Source: Harmonia axyridis (taxonomy: Eukaryota > Arthropoda > Insecta > Coleoptera > Coccinellidae). Taken from it: a stretch of DNA of 64,000 nt. The translations under genes and the position numbers were made by a program. The notes beneath the pieces were generated by a model. The model had not been told where the DNA came from. It made no database searches and saw only the letters and a program-made list of their open reading frames with translations. Every line of letters begins with the position of its first letter. The stretch's first letter is position 1. Below are positions 34,299 through 45,992 of this stretch, piece by piece. The DNA lies in the NCBI RefSeq assembly GCF_914767665.1, contig NC_059507.1, positions 14,136,001 to 14,200,000 on the forward strand, written 5' to 3'.

Positions 34299-34390
34299 GA
34301 ACTTTTATTTTTTTTTTGAATTTTCTAAGGGGTAATAATGGAAAATTCTACAAAAATTATTCGACAAAAAATTTTTGGGTGAGTTCGAAA
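34299..34390 (+). repeat. Direct repeat, left copy
   Basis: AACTTTTATTTTTTTTTTGA, then TTCTAAGGGGTAATAATGGA, AAATTCTACAAAAATTATTC, and AAAAAATTTTTGG. The same sequence, with small changes, recurs at 35273-35362. The pair encloses the 34440-34922 element and about 350 bp more. Confidence 0.7.
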
Positions 34391-34439
34391 TTCGGCTAAT
34401 TAGGGTTCGTCAATTCTGACACCGCTCACCGATTTTTGG

Positions 34440-34922
34440 CATAGTATAAGGAAAGGATAGTAAGCCAACCGCCGTTTGACGGCAAGGAAATAGTCACCAG
34501 GGGTCGCTACTGTAGTTGGATTTGAATTTGGAGAAGTAACTCGATAATAGATAGCGCTGAATCATGAGCTATAGATGGCGCAGAAATAATACGATAATTC
34601 ATTCAGTGGCGTGGTTGAAAAAGGGTCGCATGACATTGCCAACAATTTCTATGTTATTATTAAGTTATCACAAATACACGCCACTGGCGTAAATGCTTAT
34701 TACAGAGCAGAAAAAATATCAAAATATAGAAATCTTCTGACCACTCTATTTCAAATATTTTAGTTCTTCAAAATAACACCGATTTTTTCAGAGGGCTCCA
34801 CTTTACGGACCAATTTTTGACAGTAAAATTCGAGTAAAACGTGAGTACAACTAGATGGCGCTCAACATCAACAAAATCGAAAAAAGCACTATACTGGCTT
34901 ACTATCCTTTCCTTATACTATG
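34440..34922. mobile_element. Miniature element with 28-bp perfect TIRs and 7-bp target duplication
   Basis: Both ends read CATAGTATAAGGAAAGGATA then GTAAGCCA (28 bp, no mismatch). The element is flanked by TTTTTGG on both sides (34433-34439 and 34923-34929). The interior is 427 bp without a frame and contains CTAGATGGCGCTC-type text. The CATA....ATAAGG start resembles P-element termini, though P elements make 8-bp duplications. The perfect TIRs suggest recent activity. Confidence 0.9.
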
Positions 34923-35272
34923 TTTTTGGTAGACCTCTTAGTTTGAATTTGAACCAGAAATTTGGGAAAAAACAGTAACAATTGAATCTCTATCTAAGAA
35001 TCGTTATATCTCCTAAAAATATTTGTAACAAACCCCTCAAAAGCAAACGCTTTTCAGAGATCAAGTTCTGATCTAAAACATAATGAGGTTTCAACTGCGT
35101 AGCTTATGTCCAGAAGAAGTGACGGCCTCGAGAGAATTATCAATTTTTTTTTGGAAACTTCAGATTATTACTTATAATTCATGAAATAATGGTCTAATAG
35201 CTTGAATGCAATAATTTTCGTGGTCTCCGTAATCGAATTAATCAATAAAAGGGTACAATATTTCCATGAAGC

Positions 35273-35362
35273 AACTTTTAGTTTTTTTTTAATATTCTAA
35301 GGGGGTAGGTATGGAAAATTCTACAAAAATATTTCGTCAAAAAAATTTTGGCTCTCACCTTT
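35273..35362 (+). repeat. Direct repeat, right copy
   Basis: The partner of 34299-34390: AACTTTTAGTTTTTTTTTAA, TTCTAAGGGGGTAGGTATGG and AAAATTCTACAAAAATATTT. It ends TTTTGGCTCTCACC. Confidence 0.7.
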
Positions 35363-36085
35363 TCCTCTTGAGCAAATCCTTTTTTTCATTAATATTGCTT
35401 ATTATTAGAGTGGATTTATCAGTGAAATTATAACTCTTTCGATGATGAAAATTCATTTGGACAATAAACTCAAAATAACACTTTATCAAATATCTTTATT
35501 GGCAACTACTTGAAACCAGTCTAACCTTGCAGTTTATTGAGCAGTGTAGCTTAGGAAATCCGAATCACTCAGCCTTTTCTCTTGGCACCTTTTCCTTCTA
35601 TTTAAATATCACATCTGTTGCGTCTCACCTATTCCCATTATTTAATTATTAATGACTGGCAGCCTACCAACATTTCACGTCGGATATTTTGCATAAAAAA
35701 AGCAAATAATGTCAGCCTTTTGTGCTCTAGGCACTCCTAGATAAAATGAACATGAAATACTGCAATTGTGAAAGATTTTTGTATTAGATTTCAAAATTAT
35801 CGATTTTTTTATCCATTTATCTTGTGCACAACAATACGTAGGTTTCACAGTTATGATTCATGAATTTTATCAGAGATCAAACGGAACTTTTACTTCTGGA
35901 CTGTTTTGCTATTTATTCAAATATCTTTTCTATTCTGGTAGAGCAATTCTGAAAGAAAGCTCAAACAGAATTTTGAAAAAATTAGTAAAGCACTGGAGCT
36001 TTGAAGTAAACCTTTGTAGTGTTCTGTGGTATCCAAGGGTACAACTGACCCATCTGCAGGCCCTGCTAATTCAAAAGAAAACAAA
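35363..36085. other. No recognisable gene
   Basis: AT-rich. The 104-codon + strand frame at 35853-36167 runs through the hairpin below and has no motif. Confidence 0.45.
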
Positions 36086-36152
36086 CAGAGCAATGAATAT
36101 AAAATGGAACTTTGCAAGTCATTTGAAGTTCCATTTTATATTGATTGCTCTG
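36086..36152. ncRNA. Possible miRNA-like hairpin (or short perfect palindrome)
   Basis: Arms 36086-36112 and 36126-36152 are complementary over 27 bp with one mismatch; the left arm begins CAGAGCAATGAATATAAAAT. A 13-base loop (TGCAAGTCATTTG) joins them. Complementarity does not extend outward, so the stem is short for a typical insect pre-miRNA, whose stem is usually 30-35 bp. It is not part of any repeat found here. Without small-RNA data this is structure only. Confidence 0.3.
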
Positions 36153-38586
36153 CTTACCTATTTATAAAATTTGAGTTTTTGCATCTCAGCTAGGAGCGCT
36201 GGTGTAGATTTTGTTTGTTTGTGTTTGGTATGTTAATCATATTAAATATTAATATATCAAAGAGTCATTTTGTTCGCTTGATTGGTTCTTAGCTGAAAAT
36301 TTCGGCTTCAATTGTCACCCCAATATAAATAAAGTTTATACACCGATGAGTGTTCCTCCTTTCTATTGTTTCCGTATCCGCTATAATTACCAGAACTAAC
36401 GTCTGTGCGAGTTTTATGTGTATCACGCTCATGTCACGTAACTAATTTTCAACTGTCTAGGTTCTTATTTGACCTAAATTTTTATTGGTTCTCTTTATTA
36501 GCAACCACATTCACTATGATGTATATTCGGTAATTAAAGTGACACATCTCAAGTCTTAGGTCCGAAACTTTGAAAAATATGTCCACTATACAGGCTGTCC
36601 CAAATAACCTTTTATCGCGAAAATGAATCTGTTCAAACTCTCAAAATAAAAAGCATATTTTATTGTACAAAAATCTTACATTCACAACAAAACACTAAAG
36701 CTAAGGAACGAAAATATAATTGTTTACTTCAAAATGACGTCATCGTAAGTTCAATAATACCAATTCTTTTCTCATCACTTGGAATCAACTAGGAATTTTT
36801 CGCACAATTAATTATATTTTTTGACAAACTGATGTATAGGTATTGTCATCGAGGATATCAATAAATAGGACGATATTTTTATTCGGCCAGATGGCGTAAT
36901 CATTGTGTGTCTCTAAGTGCACTGAAACATTATTTATTTCCAATCGGTATGTACCTAGTGTTTAGAACAAACTGCATGTAAATACCTCATGTCGGAAATC
37001 ATTTGTCAAAATCGTCTTGTACGTTTTGGATACTAACAGAATATCATTTATTATACAAGGGAGTGTTAACAACACGTTTTCATTGCCTTGTCTTGAATGC
37101 AACTCAGTTTGTTTATTCACCTTACGTGATAAAAAACACAAGAAGTTTTATTTTAGAATCATGTGTTTCTATGAACTAAACCAATAATTTCTTGAATTTT
37201 TTCGTCTTTGAAAACGTTCGGACGTTCTTTTATAATTAGAATCTCGAATAAATCAAGAATGTACGTGAAGCTATTTTTCGAAACGCATTATAATGCAACA
37301 AAAAAATTTCATTGTGAAATCCAATTGAATTATTATTTTGGCTAAATTATTTCCTCAATATCTGGTTTGGAAAATTGCCAAATACATTATTTGCTGTTCT
37401 ATCATTGGTAATAAAATTTGATATCCATCCATGAGATGTTCATTTTAAATAATGACTCCCTTAGTTATGTTTGTGTGTCCATTTCTTTGGTTTTTGTAAA
37501 TTTGTCAACTTGAATATTAAACTAATCGACCATTAAATCATTGAACCATTTTAAATTAAGTGAATTGGCTTCCCTTACTCGAATCATTGGTTGAAATTGA
37601 AACATCTTTATCCCATCTTTATTTTACACGAAGCTAATTTTCAATTTTTCAATAGTTATTTTGCAATTCGAGATAGATTCTATGAATTAAAAATTGGCCT
37701 TGAGCTATTAATGGTGCAACCAACTCGTCTTTTTTTTATTCATAGAGTTTTATCCATTGTGAAAAAGGACTTCAAATAAACTGAACATTTGAGCACTGCA
37801 ATGATAAATAACGCCCAACCTCATGAAAATAAAGTACAATTTTGCCAATTTGATTGAAATAAGTAGACTGATTTTTCAGACTTGATTCTTTTACCCCCTC
37901 TGCATTTTTTAATTTCGTCTCAAAATCAGGAAGCCTTTGAGATGAAAGCAAAAACAAATAATAACAACGTATATCTGCCAACAAAACGCGAATAACCAGG
38001 TGTTGAATGTTATTATTTGTGTCTGCTCTAGAAATAAAGTGAATCCTTGTCTTGCTCGTTTATTCCGCACTGATCCTTTCTTTAGAACTTCCCACATCAA
38101 AATAATTTCTATTCATCTTGCATTTCCTGGTAGACCTATCCCAACGTAGATGCTATTTGTCGCTATCAAATTTCAACAATATGTTATTATGAACGTGAAT
38201 AATACCTCTTATTAACGATTATAAATGTCTATTAGACGTTTTGTTCTTATCCAAGTCAAGGAATGCTATTGTTTGATTAACTCAGCTGAGGCGATGCATT
38301 GACATCGAGGTGTAGACTGTAGACATTTATTGTTATGTAGAATTGCAAAGAGTCTGAATGTCCTTGTCTCGAACAGGGTGTAATACGATTTTTTCCAAGT
38401 GATAACTTCTATAGACCATAGTGAGGTTAGGCAAGAATTCTTATTTTACGAGTTGTCTGTAATTCCAACTACTGAATTTCTCACGCATATCTATTTTATG
38501 GATCTGAAAACACTGCAAATTCAATACTTTAAAATTAATTATTTTCAATCTACAAAAAATGAAAAACCCATAGGTTCGGAAATTCT
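36153..38586. other. No recognisable gene; one short repeat start at 36591
   Basis: 2.4 kb of AT-rich sequence. At 36591 TATACAGGCTGTCCCAAATA resembles the family K terminus. All open frames are short and motif-free. Confidence 0.45.
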
Positions 38587-39010
38587 AGCAGAATAAATAA
38601 ATAAATAAATTTTATTCGATCCTTTCAGACACAAACATGGTGTATAGGACAGGTCAAAATGAGAACAAAACAATAATCATAAATAACACTATGAATTAAG
38701 GAATCAAAAAATCACACAAATATTATTGTACTGAATAGTAACCTTCAACTAAAAGAAGGTTCTTAATTTCTTTCTTGAATATTTTTGAATTGAGAGATTT
38801 CATAGTAGGTGACAAATGATTGAACATCCTGATACTCTGATACATTGGAGAGCATTCAAATCTATAAGTCTTATGTCTAGGAAACAATAAAGTTTGTGAA
38901 TTTCTCGTTTCATAACCATGATAATCTGATAATTTCAACCATTTAAATTCATTCTTTTTGGCATACAGCAAACATTTGAAAATATATATACATGGCAAAG
39001 TTAAAATTTT
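38587..39010 (-). mobile_element. LINE 3' end with (TTTA)n tail
   Basis: On the minus strand a coding tail (38998-38723) is followed by about 115 bp of 3'UTR, an AATAAA and a (TTTA)n tail (38587-38610 on +). The open frame reads CIYIFKCLLYAKKN, then DYHGYETRNSQTL, FECSPMYQSIRMFNHL, and IFKKEIKNLLLVEGYYSVQ. That is the characteristic C-terminal end of ORF2 in CR1/L2/Jockey-like elements (Y..TR..., hydrophobic FN.LP, FK..LK..L....YYS). A 5'-truncated insertion with no RT core. Confidence 0.75.
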
Positions 39011-40212
39011 ATTCTCAACAAAAATATTATATATCGATTAAAAACCTTATATTTAAAGAAAAACAGATTCGATCGAGTTGAGAGTTTGAATATGTATATG
39101 TATGGATCAACAATTTCAAGCTTGGTAAGAAATTTCGTTTTGATATCGTGTTTAAAACATTAGAAAATAGAAACAGAAAATAAAAAAAATTGACGGAAGC
39201 AGTGCTTTTCAGCTACCTATATACAGTTATATGTAGTCTCCAAGGGTTCAATTGGAGCATCAATGAACGAGCGCCTAAAATCTCTTGAGTTTACGTCAGT
39301 ACATTCCCCATTTTTTAGATGCTTTGGTAAGTTTTTTTGAGATATATTCTTGTTGAAACAGATTCAGTGATTTCTTCTCAAACAAGCAATGATTCATATT
39401 TCACAATAACATTGTATATTTTTCAAATTATGTGATAATAATTGGTGGGCAAAATCCATGAACGTTTATCTAAGCTTCATTCACAGATCTGTCAGAAATA
39501 ATTATCGAACGTTTTAATTAATGATTGATGTGCAATAGACATGATCTACATACTGAAATCTTCAAACCAACACTATAGTGTCAATTTTAATTTGAAGTCA
39601 TTTTGATCGAACAATTTAAACGCATTCAGGATGTTGTCCTTCTCTTGAGTGCCTTCTCTAATTGAGATTGTCGATCAATATGGCATAACTATCTCTTCCT
39701 TGAGCTCTATAAGTCAACTGATGATGTACCTTACCCAATATTTATGTTTGACTATTCGCTTTCGAATAGAATGGTTCCATCTCAAAGTGTAACCTTGAAT
39801 TGTGGCAATATAATGAAATACCAAAAAAAAAATAACAAGAGTATTTTTCCAATGAATCAATTCTTTGTAATAGATATGATTTTTTGACTTTTGTACTTCA
39901 CTGATTTTGAATAAAATATATCTTGTTCTTGAAGGAGGGTTTTTATTTTTTTCTCAAACAGTTACAAAGATTTAAAATAATACCTACACCGAACACATGT
40001 TAATTTTCAATGACGACATCTGTGAAGTTTCCGATTAATGGTGCATCATTTAATGGTTAATTTAATTGTTACAGTCTTTTTCATTCATTGTTCTATCGTA
40101 AAATACCCATTAAAATGTTCCACAAGCAGTTGGGTGTGTGGTCACAAATTACGATAGACAGAGAAAACTTATTTCTCTGTATTGTTTATTCGATCTAGCA
40201 ACCTTAGATGGA
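39011..40212. other. No recognisable gene
   Basis: AT-rich; no open frame with motif and no repeat end identified. Confidence 0.5.
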
Positions 40213-40480
40213 TATACAGGGTATCCCAAATTCGATGCTCACTGAAAGCATCTCGAAAACTATAAGACTTGAAGAAAAAATCTTCAAAGACCCCCTAGTT
40301 ATTTTTTCGATATAATAAAAAATCAGAAAACAGATCATAGATATCTAGATTTGTTCTCGAGTTTCTGAAAAATGACTGTTTCAAATATTTCGCTAAATCT
40401 TGGTTTCTGTTCGAGATATTCATAAAATTTACCATCGCTCGAAATCTCTTACTTTCAGGCCAGTACTTTCCTTGGTTCTT
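40213..40480 (+). repeat. Short repeat family K, copy K2
   Basis: Starts ATATACAGGGTATCCCAAAT, then GCATCTCGAAAACTATAAGA, CTTGAAGAAAAAATCTTCAA and TTGGTTTCTGTTCGAGATAT, matching K1 (20705-20920) in inverse orientation. No coding capacity. Confidence 0.6.
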
Positions 40481-40765
40481 TGTAAAACAACGTTACAAAG
40501 CCGAAGTTTAATTAAAGATAAAATCTTTCTATGTTAAAGTAATGACTTTTTCTTTTATCCAATAAATGAGAATTTTTTTTTTTTTAATTCAGTTCAAAAT
40601 CTAATAAATGAATGTATCAAAAAACATCAGAATTGAAGAAGAATAATTTTTTCCTGGAAAATACCTTAGATTCTTAGAATTACTTCATCATATTATTCGA
40701 CTGAATCAATTACAATTTCAATAACAAAAATTAGGATTGCAAATTGTTTTCGTTGGAAATGATCT

Positions 40766-41345
40766 CAGAGTAATAAACATAGATAGAGGGAGCATGTATC
40801 ATTTTCATGGAGCAAATTTTGTCCGCAGCATGAACTATCAAATTTGACATGAAGCGCGCGGAAATGAAAACATTTCAGTGATACGATATTTCACTCAATT
40901 CGCGAGTTTCTCCAAAAGGAACGCACTTCTTATTTCCCATAGTGAATCAATGATTCATATCAACTCAAAATATATTGAGATAAATATCTAAATATATCAG
41001 AAATTCGGAAAAGAAACTTCAAGCGCGCCAAACGACGTGAAACAACCGATGACATTAGGAGAGCCAAAGTTGCCAAACCTTGGATTTCAGCAGGAAAATA
41101 CAGAAAATAATAAATATTCTGCTTATTATGAATTCGACAAAAAATATCGGATTCCAAATATTCAAATTTGCATATTTAATCGGAAATCACTCAAATAAAT
41201 ATATTTCATTCAAAGAATATACATTCATAACGTTATAGTAAAATTATGGATTTGAAAATATATCACAATCCGACAACGTAATCTAACCATGTTGGGGACA
41301 TGTAAAAATTGCGTTTTCTTCCTCTATCTGTGTCTATTCCTCTAT
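40766..41345 (-). mobile_element. Miniature element family T, copy T1
   Basis: Left end CAGAGTAATAAACATAGATA; right end degenerate (CTATCTGTGTCTATTCCTCT). The 580-bp interior matches T2 (49424-50010) and T3 (54055-54590) in inverse orientation throughout. On the minus strand it carries the short frame MGNKKCVPFGETRELSEISY plus H, then stop, conserved among the copies. Confidence 0.85.
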
Positions 41346-42045
41346 GGAAATAATAAATCAAAATTTGAAATCGTTACATGTTTCGCCGATTTGCCATCGA
41401 AATTAAAATACCCAAAACCATAATTTTCTTTGGAAATAGTGCATCAAAATCGTTTCTCAATTCACCAAATTGGTGTGTATCTGTTATCTTCCATTCAAAT
41501 TAAAATATCCAAATCCACTATTGATAATAAATTCAAAATTTCAGGACACTTGTTTCTTCTATTTCTGTATGTAGTCCGAAATAGACTCTTATCAATTTCG
41601 AAATTTAAATTCGTGAATTTTAATTTCCACATTCAGTTAACCGGGAATCGGTGAAATACAATGTTGGTTCAGAACCTCGAATCTTTACATTCGTGAAGTT
41701 CAGTGTACGATAAAATTCGAAATTTGCCGTTGTGCTTTGTATGTATTTTAGGATTGCAGTATTAATCCGTGAGTAAACATGAAATAATATCTTTCCATTG
41801 AGATGTGTGAAGGACGCTAATTCTGTATGCCGTGAATTTTTGATAGCAAAGTAAATATTTGGCTCGTACAAATATTTTTGGTCAGTCAATGCACATATCT
41901 GTGAATTACCGTGGATGCAGTTGTTTAATTCTTCTCTTTGTAGTGATAACTTGAAAGGATTAAACAAAAATGAAAGATAATAAATAGATTCGAAGAAAGA
42001 TTAGTCACAATTAAATTAAATTAAAAATAGGTTGGTATTATACTA
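41346..42045. other. No recognisable gene
   Basis: The 115-codon minus frame (41620-41967) has no motif. The region ends at the TIR of the mariner at 42046. Confidence 0.4.
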
Positions 42046-42089
42046 GGTTGTTTAACAAGTTTTGCATTTCGATAAGAAAAGCACAATTT

Positions 42090-44463
42090 TATGGTTTGAA
42101 ATACACTTATTATTCAGTATAGTCTCCTTGAACATCAATAAACTTGTTCCAACGAGATTCCCATTTATGAATTCCATCCTTGAAGTGAGAATCTGGATGG
42201 GTTGCAGCTTCTACGCCATTGTGAAAATGCTCTTGTGACGCTGTACAGGGTGGGCAAATTTCGATGTTTTAGCACTACAACTTTTAAACCAGAAGAGATA
42301 GACAAAATCTGATACCCTATTCTCGGTCTCTTTTTCTGAGAAACCAACAAGAGTAGTATTCCTTTTCGGCCACCTTATTTTGTTTTCGAGTTATAAGCGA
42401 AAATTGGAAAAATGGCGATATCGAAAAACCTTTATATCTCCGCTAATACTGATGCTAGAGCACTGAAATTAAAACATTATACAGGCACTTTTTCACGTAG
42501 AATCCTGTGGCTTGCTCGTATTTTCAAAAGGGTTTTCAATTACGAAGCTATGACCCAAAGTTATGTTTTTTTCAAATGGGAACACTAAATTTTGTGTCAT
42601 GTTTTGAAAGCTTAATTTTTCCTGATTTCAAAAATATATAACATTGTATGGTTTTTATTAAAATAAATAACAGAAAATGGTCAAAAATCATTTTTTACCT
42701 AAGAGTCTCAATATTTCTATGGTTTCAACTGTTGATGAGCACATAAAAATTGAGCTCTCTATAACAAAAGCAGTGTCCTTCCGTCAATCTGATTATTTCT
42801 ATGCTTTTCACTAATTTCTACAAAATTCGAATCTAGATATTATGTTTTATAAATTTTTTATCTGAAAATTGATTTGGAAATAATGAAAAGATCCACAGGA
42901 TCGAATGTTTCAATCGAAAGAGTTGTAATGAGATGGATGTATCAGAAGATTATTTTCATAGGTCTCCAGAATGAATACGCACCATTTTGAATAGAATAAG
43001 AAACAACGCATATATGATTGAACTCAACAATATAATTACGAAGGGAACAAACAAGAAACAATATTAAACCTAATATAACAACAATGCACAGTCGACACAT
43101 CTTCTCGATATTTCGCACCGAATTCAATAGATGAATATTTGAAACTGTGTTCAAGCAACCTAGGAAATTTTCTCGAGTTCATTTATATTTTCGATACTAT
43201 TTTTATAAAATATATCTAGATACGAATTTTGTAGAAATGGTAAAAAGCATAGAAATTATCAGATTGACGGAAGGACACTGCTCTTGTTATAGAAAGCTCT
43301 ATTTTTATGTGCTCATCAACAGTTGAAACCATAGAAATATTGAGACTCTTAGGTAAAAAATGATTTTTGACCATTTTCTGTTATTTATTTTAATACAAAC
43401 CATACAATCTTATATATTTTTGAAATCAGGAAAAATTAAGCTTTCAAAAAATGACACAGAAATTTAGTGTTCTCATTTGAAAAAAAATAACTTTGGGTCA
43501 TAGCTTCGTAATTGAAAACTCTTTTGAAAATACGAGCACGCCACAGGATTCTACGTAAAAAAGTGTCTGTATAATGTTTTAATTTCAGTGCTCTAGCATC
43601 AGTATTATCGGAGATATAAAAGTTTTTCGATATCGCCAATTTTCGCTTATAACTCGAAAAAAAGAAGGTGGCCAAAAATGAATACTACTCTTGTTGGTTT
43701 CTCAGAAAAAGAGACCGAGAATAGGGTTTCAGATTCTGTCTATCACCTCAGGTTTGAAAGTTGTAGTGCTAAAACATCGAAATTTGCCCACCCTGTACAT
43801 TATCCTGATGGAAAAAATTTATTTCTTCTGCTAATCTGGCATTTTTCAACGAATTTTTGCCTTCGGCTGGTCTAAAAGTTAACAATAATATTCAGGATTT
43901 ATTGTTTTTCCAGTTTTCAAGTAATCCACGAACAAAATTCTTTTCGCATCCCAAAAAACTCATGCTAACACCTTCATGGCGATTTCTGGAGCCGAAGAAC
44001 CAGACTCGCACCATTGTTTTGCCTCTTGTTTTGATTTAGGATCATGGTGATAGAGTCAAGCCTCATCCATAGTGATGAATAAACGCACAAAATCCACTTT
44101 ATCCTTTCGAAAACGCTCAAAATGTTGCTGAGACAGTCGCTTTGAATGTTTTTTTGTTCCATTGTTAGCGAATGCGGAACCCATTTTGCATACAGCTTTC
44201 TGAAACCCAATACTTCAGTTAAAGTATTGCTTACACTGCCGATTAAGATGCCTAGAGCTTTTACTGAAACTCTTCCATTCATTCGACGATTTTACAATAC
44301 GATACCCTATATTTTTTCTACGATTTCTGGTGTTGTTGCTGTTTTTGGACGTCCTTGACGTAGATCGTCTTCAATGTTAGTATTACTACGTTTAAATTCA
44401 CCAAATCATCTTTCTATTGTATCAATTGAAGGCGAAGAGTACTTATACACTTTCATCTTTTCT
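42090..44463 (-). pseudogene. Mariner E transposase, interrupted and decayed
   Basis: From the right: KYSSPSIDTIER and DLRQGRPKTATTPEIVEKI (linker to second HTH), VSVKALGILIGSVSNTLTEV then LGFRKLYAKWVPHSLT (second HTH and following block), FITMDEA (first Asp), YHHDPKSKQEAKQW, KVLA.VFWDAKRILFVDYL, GKTINPEYYC, and FHQDN (second Asp). The foldback insertion starts immediately after the HQDN motif. Beyond it the C-terminus resumes with SHFKDGIHKWESRWNKFIDV and QGDY. The third-Asp region is absent, so a deletion accompanies or precedes the insertion. Many stops and frameshifts are present. This transposase type is distinct from families A, B and the mellifera-like relic. Confidence 0.78.
42244..43797. 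mobile_element. 1.55-kb foldback element with arms of about 620 bp
   Basis: The ends are TACAGGGTGGGCAAATTTCG and its exact inverse. Each arm runs about 620 bp with only scattered differences: GAGACCGAGAATAGGG, TTTTCGCTTATAACTCGAAA, CAATCTGATTATTTCTATGC, GAATCTAGATA and so on, to about 42862 and 43190. The 330-bp centre is single copy and contains motif-free frames. The mirror frames near 43436-43875 are palindrome by-products, not genes. It lies inside mariner E. Flanking TA or TGTACA suggests a TA target. Confidence 0.93.
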
Positions 44464-44539
44464 TTGCTTTTAAACATTTCCAAAAATAAAAATTCAATCA
44501 CTACATGTTACTTGATTTCTCCATTATTAAAAAATACGT

Positions 44540-44750
44540 ATTATTATATATTTATTATTAATAATAATAATAATTTATTCGCACATGATAAAGTAATATA
44601 TACAGAGAATACATGTACAAATAATTTGCCATCAAAAATTTCATGGCTTGTCAAGGGCTTATTAGTCATACTTCTAGATAAAAGTTCAATATGCAAATAC
44701 AATACATAAATACTCATATAAAAACACTCGAAGACTGAGAACAATTATTA
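44540..44750 (-). mobile_element. Probable LINE 3' tail with (ATT)n end
   Basis: On the minus strand AT-rich sequence ends TTTATCATGTGCGAATAAAT followed by TTATTATTATTATTAATAATA, a polyadenylation-like signal and trinucleotide tail like those of the LINEs at 45.97, 47.43 and 50.27 kb. The 66-codon frame shows no definite ORF2 motif. Confidence 0.4.
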
Positions 44751-45619
44751 TGTATATGGGACATAAACAATATTAAATAAAACAAAGGTACTTAAAAAAA
44801 ACATATATCATCCGTCCAAAAAATTGAAAATAACGAAGCGAAAAGAGATGAGAAACAGAGAAACTCCGCCACTGGAACTGATATTAACGATTCTGAATTC
44901 GTTTTCGGTATTGTGAAAAGATAATATGTAAATGACTTATTTGGATATTGACATCTTGTGATACTGCTTTAGTTTAGGCCACAACTGTCCTCATTAAGAT
45001 AGTTGATGTGGTGGATTAGGATTTAATCAATACATTTGACACACAATTTTTTGATTAGGATGATTTATCGCTAACCTAATTACCTATCACCACGTTCATC
45101 AGTACTTTTTAAACTGTAGCACAAGAGATTGATCATTTGTCGTATCAAAAGAACTATGAATTTGATCGATTGAGCTATCAAAATATTTCGAGCATGATTT
45201 TGCTTGGAAAATAATTAAATGTAAAATAAAGTGATTTTCATTTTGAAATTATTTTATTTTCCCAGTTTCCATGAAGCAAAATTTTGCAGAATTTGATAGT
45301 TTCATCCATTTAAATTTATAAATATATCAAATAATCTGCCTGATTATTTCCTAAATAAAAAATTTTCCGAGAAGACAATTCAGAGTTGAAAAATTGTTGA
45401 TTTCTCATTTGAACTCGTAAAATACATTTCAGAACATCCTGAACTTCACTTCTTGTCTGTCTGTCAGTCTGCTTGTGGGACCGTAAATGGTCCTATAAGA
45501 AATGCAGCTATTCCAGATTTCTCATTCAGAATGCGCAAAGCTGAAATTTCTGGTATTTTTAGATACAGTGTGGTCCAACGAAAAATTAACACCTCGATTT
45601 TTCGATTTTCATTATGAAC
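44751..45619. other. No recognisable gene
   Basis: AT-rich. Near 45570 CAGTGTGGTCCAACGAAAAA resembles a Tc1-type terminus, but no matching partner was found. Confidence 0.4.
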
Positions 45620-45992
45620 TGATTGATTGATAATTTTCAGCAGGGTGACAAAATCAGTTTTTCACAGAAATGTTCCAGTTACGGTAAGTCAGCAGACGAG
45701 ATTTGCAGGCTCTGTGGATCGGAAGTAGAAACTTCTGAACACTTGATATGCAAGTGTCCAGAGCTGGCTGGCCTAAGAACCATTCACATGGGCAAGCCGG
45801 TCCTGGATACCAGAGAGGTAATGGCCAAGGCCCCTAGGGAGGTTGTCAATTTTATTAACGTCGTTGACGACCTCCCTGGGTTTCTATGAATGAGTAGGGT
45901 AGTGAACAAAAGATCTGCATGGTCGCAGTTCCCGGAAGGCTCACCGAAGCAAAACGACCCCAGTTCAAATAATAATAATAATAATAATACGG
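45620..45992 (+). mobile_element. LINE 3' end: ORF2 zinc knuckle with (AAT)n tail
   Basis: The frame from about 45640 to 45889 reads GDKISFSQKCSSYGKSADEI, CRLCGSEVETSEHLICKCPE, LAGLRTIHMGKPVLDTREV, and PREVVNFINVVDDLPGFL, then stop. The C-x2-C-x8-H-x3-C pattern is the C-terminal knuckle of LINE ORF2 proteins (I/Jockey/R1 group). About 80 bp of 3'UTR follows, then an AATAATAATAATAATAAT tail at 45968-45988. The 5' boundary is uncertain. It is heavily truncated and non-functional, and lies 440 bp upstream of the host exon in the same orientation. Confidence 0.8.

Larger units (their letters stand above)
42046..44500 (-). mobile_element. Mariner-like element E, split by a foldback insertion
   Basis: The left end is TAGGTTGTTTAACAAGTTTT after TA. 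Transposase-like sequence lies on the minus strand at 42215-42090 (C-terminus) and 44430-43798 (N-terminus to second catalytic motif), separated by the 1554-bp foldback at 42244-43797. The right TIR was not recognised; the element fades near 44460-44520. Confidence 0.75.

Noticed and set aside
41620..41967. 115-codon minus-strand open frame
   Set aside because: No motif, no repeat match, no splice context; cannot be supported.
43436..43875. Two open frames resembling a gene pair
   Set aside because: They lie in the right arm of the 42-kb palindrome and mirror text in the left arm; consequence of the inverted repeat.
44540..44585. Long AT/ATT run considered as a centromeric or origin signal
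   Set aside because: Same form as the trinucleotide tails of neighbouring LINE 3' ends, a simpler explanation.
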